A stretch of DNA of 64,000 bases from Trichoplax sp. H2. Taxonomy: Eukaryota; Placozoa; Uniplacotomia; Trichoplacea. The DNA is taken from assembly GCA_003344405.1 (NCBI GenBank), contig NOWV01000114.1, positions 124,001-188,000 of the forward strand, in the 5' to 3' direction. The position numbers were made by a program, and so were the translations under genes. Under the pieces are notes generated by a model. The model did no database searches, had not been told where the DNA came from, and saw nothing but the letters and a program-made list of their open reading frames with translations. Of the stretch, positions 61,901-64,000 are shown piece after piece; the first letter of the stretch is position 1; each line of letters begins with the position of its first letter.

Positions 61901-63008
61901 TCTCTTAATTGATATATTATAAAATACGAAATGTAAGTTATTAGAGAATGTCTCTTATAACCTTTTTCCATTCTAGGATCGGTCAATATAATTATTTGAG
62001 TCTTATTTGCCTGCTCTACGTTGTAGGTAATCTTTTCAATCCCTTGACGAATTTCCTCTACCTATTATATAAAAATTAGCAAAGATTTTTAGATAAAGGT
62101 ATATAGGTTTAATTATTTACATAATTAATGAGAATCCCCAAGAATTGTAAATCTGCGGAACAAAATGTAGTTACTTCCGTAATACACCTTACTAACTTTC
62201 GCTGTTTAAGCGTTATGAACGCGTTGTAGTTCAATAAGTCAGATTGCGCTACATTGTACGAGTTTGTACTGTATGCATACTGCAGTCACACATTCTCAAC
62301 TGGAACAAATATGGATCTTCTAGTAACGAAATCTTTTTATAATATATACTTATTGTAAATTATTTGATGATGAATTGAGGTCGATACATTTGTTTTTACG
62401 AATTTTCGAGTCATTTTTATGTTCTATGCGTCAAAACTGTATTGGATAGGAAGTCTATTCGATTACTTTAACGCGCATCTTTATCAATATGGAAATTTGC
62501 CAGTAGTACCAAATGGATAGAAATAGTGCTAATAAATCGCTTCCTTTAAATTGAAATTGTAGAAATACTGAATGGCTTAAGATATTTATATTCTTATACG
62601 TTGCTTTATTACAGACTATTTAAGCATGATATTTAATTATTTTCGCTCATTACAATTAATATCAAATAGAAACAATATTACCTGCTCGAAAAATTCATCC
62701 ATATATCCGTATTCTTCTTCGTCACCGTTGACATATTCATTACGATCATGACGAAACTAGAATTTACGGACAATCATGATGGTTAGCGGTATTGAGACTT
62801 AATTTAAGAATTAGTAGATAGGTTTTTTAACTTATTCCCTTTTCAGAAAACTGGTTAGATTTTCGCTTACGATCGCATTGGATAGCAGCGTTTAAATTAA
62901 CTTCAATTTCTTTACTTAATTGGTATACGATAGGCATTGTCGTAGAATAGAAATTTTTAGTCTTATACCGATTCTTACTTGCTTTAAAGCTGCCAATTTA
63001 TCCTTCAT
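55964..63008 (-). CDS. Syntaxin-1-type Qa-SNARE, copy B
   Basis: Eleven minus-strand exons close in phase: 63008-62979, 62756-62682, 62061-61962, 59250-59176, 59011-58938, 57121-57013, 56876-56797, 56651-56562, 56487-56440, 56310-56200, 56053-55964, giving 293 residues, close to syntaxin 1 (288). Signatures: [132 protein letters not shown] with the zero-layer Gln of SVQGE at an exon junction; [16 protein letters not shown]; membrane anchor [20 protein letters not shown]. Three exons (100, 75, 109 nt) match copy A in length; the SNARE exon of A is split in two here. The intron 57122-58937 holds the assembly gap. This copy is the more syntaxin-1-like of the pair. Confidence 0.93.
57690..57780 (+). 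repeat. Tandem leader repeat, three units
   Basis: Three imperfect units of ~28-30 bp of the form ACACG[G/A]TA[T/A]AA-[A/C]GTTACTGAACCTC. The allele right of the gap has two units (58394-58456). A single unit precedes element copy 1 at about 3038-3060. Confidence 0.8.
57811..57867 (+). repeat. Dispersed 57-bp element, copy 3
   Basis: Identical to copy 2 at 39304-39360. Absent from the second allele-like copy right of the gap. Lies inside an intron of syntaxin copy B, on the strand opposite to the gene. Confidence 0.9.
58166..58185. other. Assembly gap (20 N)
   Basis: Exactly 20 N. Sequence on its right restarts at the position equivalent to 57478 on its left, so the true gap length is probably negative (overlapping contigs). 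It falls in an intron and does not interrupt the syntaxin coding model. Confidence 0.98.
58186..58658. repeat. Duplicated contig end, right of the gap (short allele)
   Basis: Second copy of the region left of the gap, lacking about 215 bp between GACAGGT and CTAAGAGATATTTGG. Beyond 58658 the sequence is unique. Confidence 0.85.
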
Positions 63009-64000
63009 TTTTACTAATCTCTTGGTGATCAAAGAATTCAGTTCGAGTTCGAAGTTTTTCGTAAATCTTGTTAGTAAGTACGGGTGGCAAATATTGGAAA
63101 TAGGTGAGGGAGAGTTAAATATCTGCAGATCTTAACTGATATTGTTAGATTCAAATCTGTTGCGTATTTTTATATCATAAGTTTCATTGGGTGATACGAT
63201 ACCGTGGGTTTCACCGCTATTTGTATTACCGTGTCCTTTAGTACGGTATAATCCAAAATTGATTTAACTGAAGGTAATACTAATAGACGATTTCGATACA
63301 GCGACAACATAGCACAATCGACAATAGGATTGTATGGAGCGCTAATTACGGTACTGTACCCACTTATTATCAGCAGTTAAGGATTTAGGTTTAACACTAA
63401 ATGTCATGCTAAGCCTACTTGTTGATAATAAGTAGAATCAAATTGGAGCGAAAACATATGCTACCGTATGCTTGGATGTATTGCTTATTAATTATAGCTA
63501 TTTTGATTAAATTAGATCATTCCTATCCGGGGTGGCTTTCAAATTACTCATATATTGATTTGTGATAGCGTATTTTTAGTGTACTGTATATATAGATTTT
63601 GCATATTGTTACGTATTACTACAGTAATATGTTATTGAGAGAATTTGGTGTAATTACTCAGTCAAATCATTGACTATAATAAGGGTATGTCTACGCAAAC
63701 GTATGCACGTAGAAGAGACCTTCATTAGCTGTTATTGTAACATGCAACAAATTAGGTTACTTGTATGGAGATTTCTCTATTCTTCATTCTGGAATACATT
63801 GCTTTTATAATTTAAGCAATAATTTAATAAATGTTTTCATTTTAAGTGCCAGATATCTTCAGCCGCTTGGTAAAGTGCTCCTTAATACAGTTAATCCCCA
63901 ACGAAGTAAATAAGATTTTAAATGTGACAGGCCAGAAGTATTTATTGGTTGCTGGTTCAAAGTATTTTATAAAAAATACTTTAAGCGTGGTACAGTATGC
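63009..64000. other. 5' flank of syntaxin copy B
   Basis: 1 kb upstream of the start codon. Only isolated pentamers (for example GGTACTGTACC at 63351-63361 and GTACTGTA near 63582); no dense array and no exon recognised. Confidence 0.4.

Noticed and set aside
1-64000. tRNA, rRNA or snRNA genes
   Set aside because: I looked for tRNA B-box cores (GTTCGAATC and near variants) and found only isolated matches without a paired A box or cloverleaf; no rRNA or snRNA core was seen.

Overview
This is a eukaryotic, AT-rich, gene-dense window. The genes are split by mostly short GT-AG introns and encode animal-type proteins: the Mediator subunits MED15 (KIX-type) and MED19, a DPF/requiem double-PHD protein, a GAS2-like CH+GAR protein, SIVA, neuronal-type syntaxins, C2orf69 and GPANK1. 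There are no operons, Shine-Dalgarno sites or bacterial genes. An early-branching, compact animal genome fits best. I suspect a placozoan (Trichoplax/Hoilungia type), but that is inference from gene content, base composition and gene density, not a database match.

Layout, left to right: TYW1 3' half (+, 1-2217); a head-to-head pair of TIR+HEAT paralogues (-, 3371-5979; +, 6660-9878); a GAS2-like gene (+, 11399-14511); MED19 (-, 16474-19312); galactose mutarotase GALM (+, 20424-23149); DPF-type BAF subunit (-, 23599-27258); intronless GPANK1 (+, 27819-28946); MED15 (-, 29927-34422); C2orf69 (+, 36403-38401); a dead Helitron/Pif1-type helicase scrap (40462-40662); SIVA (-, 41817-42593); an intronless CCHC zinc-knuckle gene (+, 43219-44517); a frameshifted GM2-synthase-like glycosyltransferase (+, 46534-47490); and two tandem syntaxin-1-type genes (-, 49600-53860 and 55964-63008). 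The second syntaxin gene contains a 20-N assembly gap in an intron. The exon models were built by hand from splice sites, reading phase and family similarity. In almost every gene all exon phases close.

From the TIR pair to SIVA the genes mostly alternate in strand, so many share divergent 5' regions. Every divergent region from MED19/GALM onward (MED19/GALM, DPF/GPANK1, MED15/C2orf69, SIVA/CCHC), and the 5' side of the GAS2-like gene, is filled with a dense mosaic of the pentamers TACTG and TACAG. Their strings are self-complementary (for example TACTGTACAGTA). Convergent 3'-3' spacers have few or none. This promoter-associated repeat is the most unusual feature of the window.

Other points of interest are the TIR-first TIR+HEAT pair, with the catalytic-position glutamate kept and a possible myristoyl N-terminus on one member; a 57-bp near-identical element present three times; an apparent allelic 215-bp indel exposed by overlapping contig ends at the gap; a 12-fold [K/R]SP array in MED15; and three GC-AG introns.
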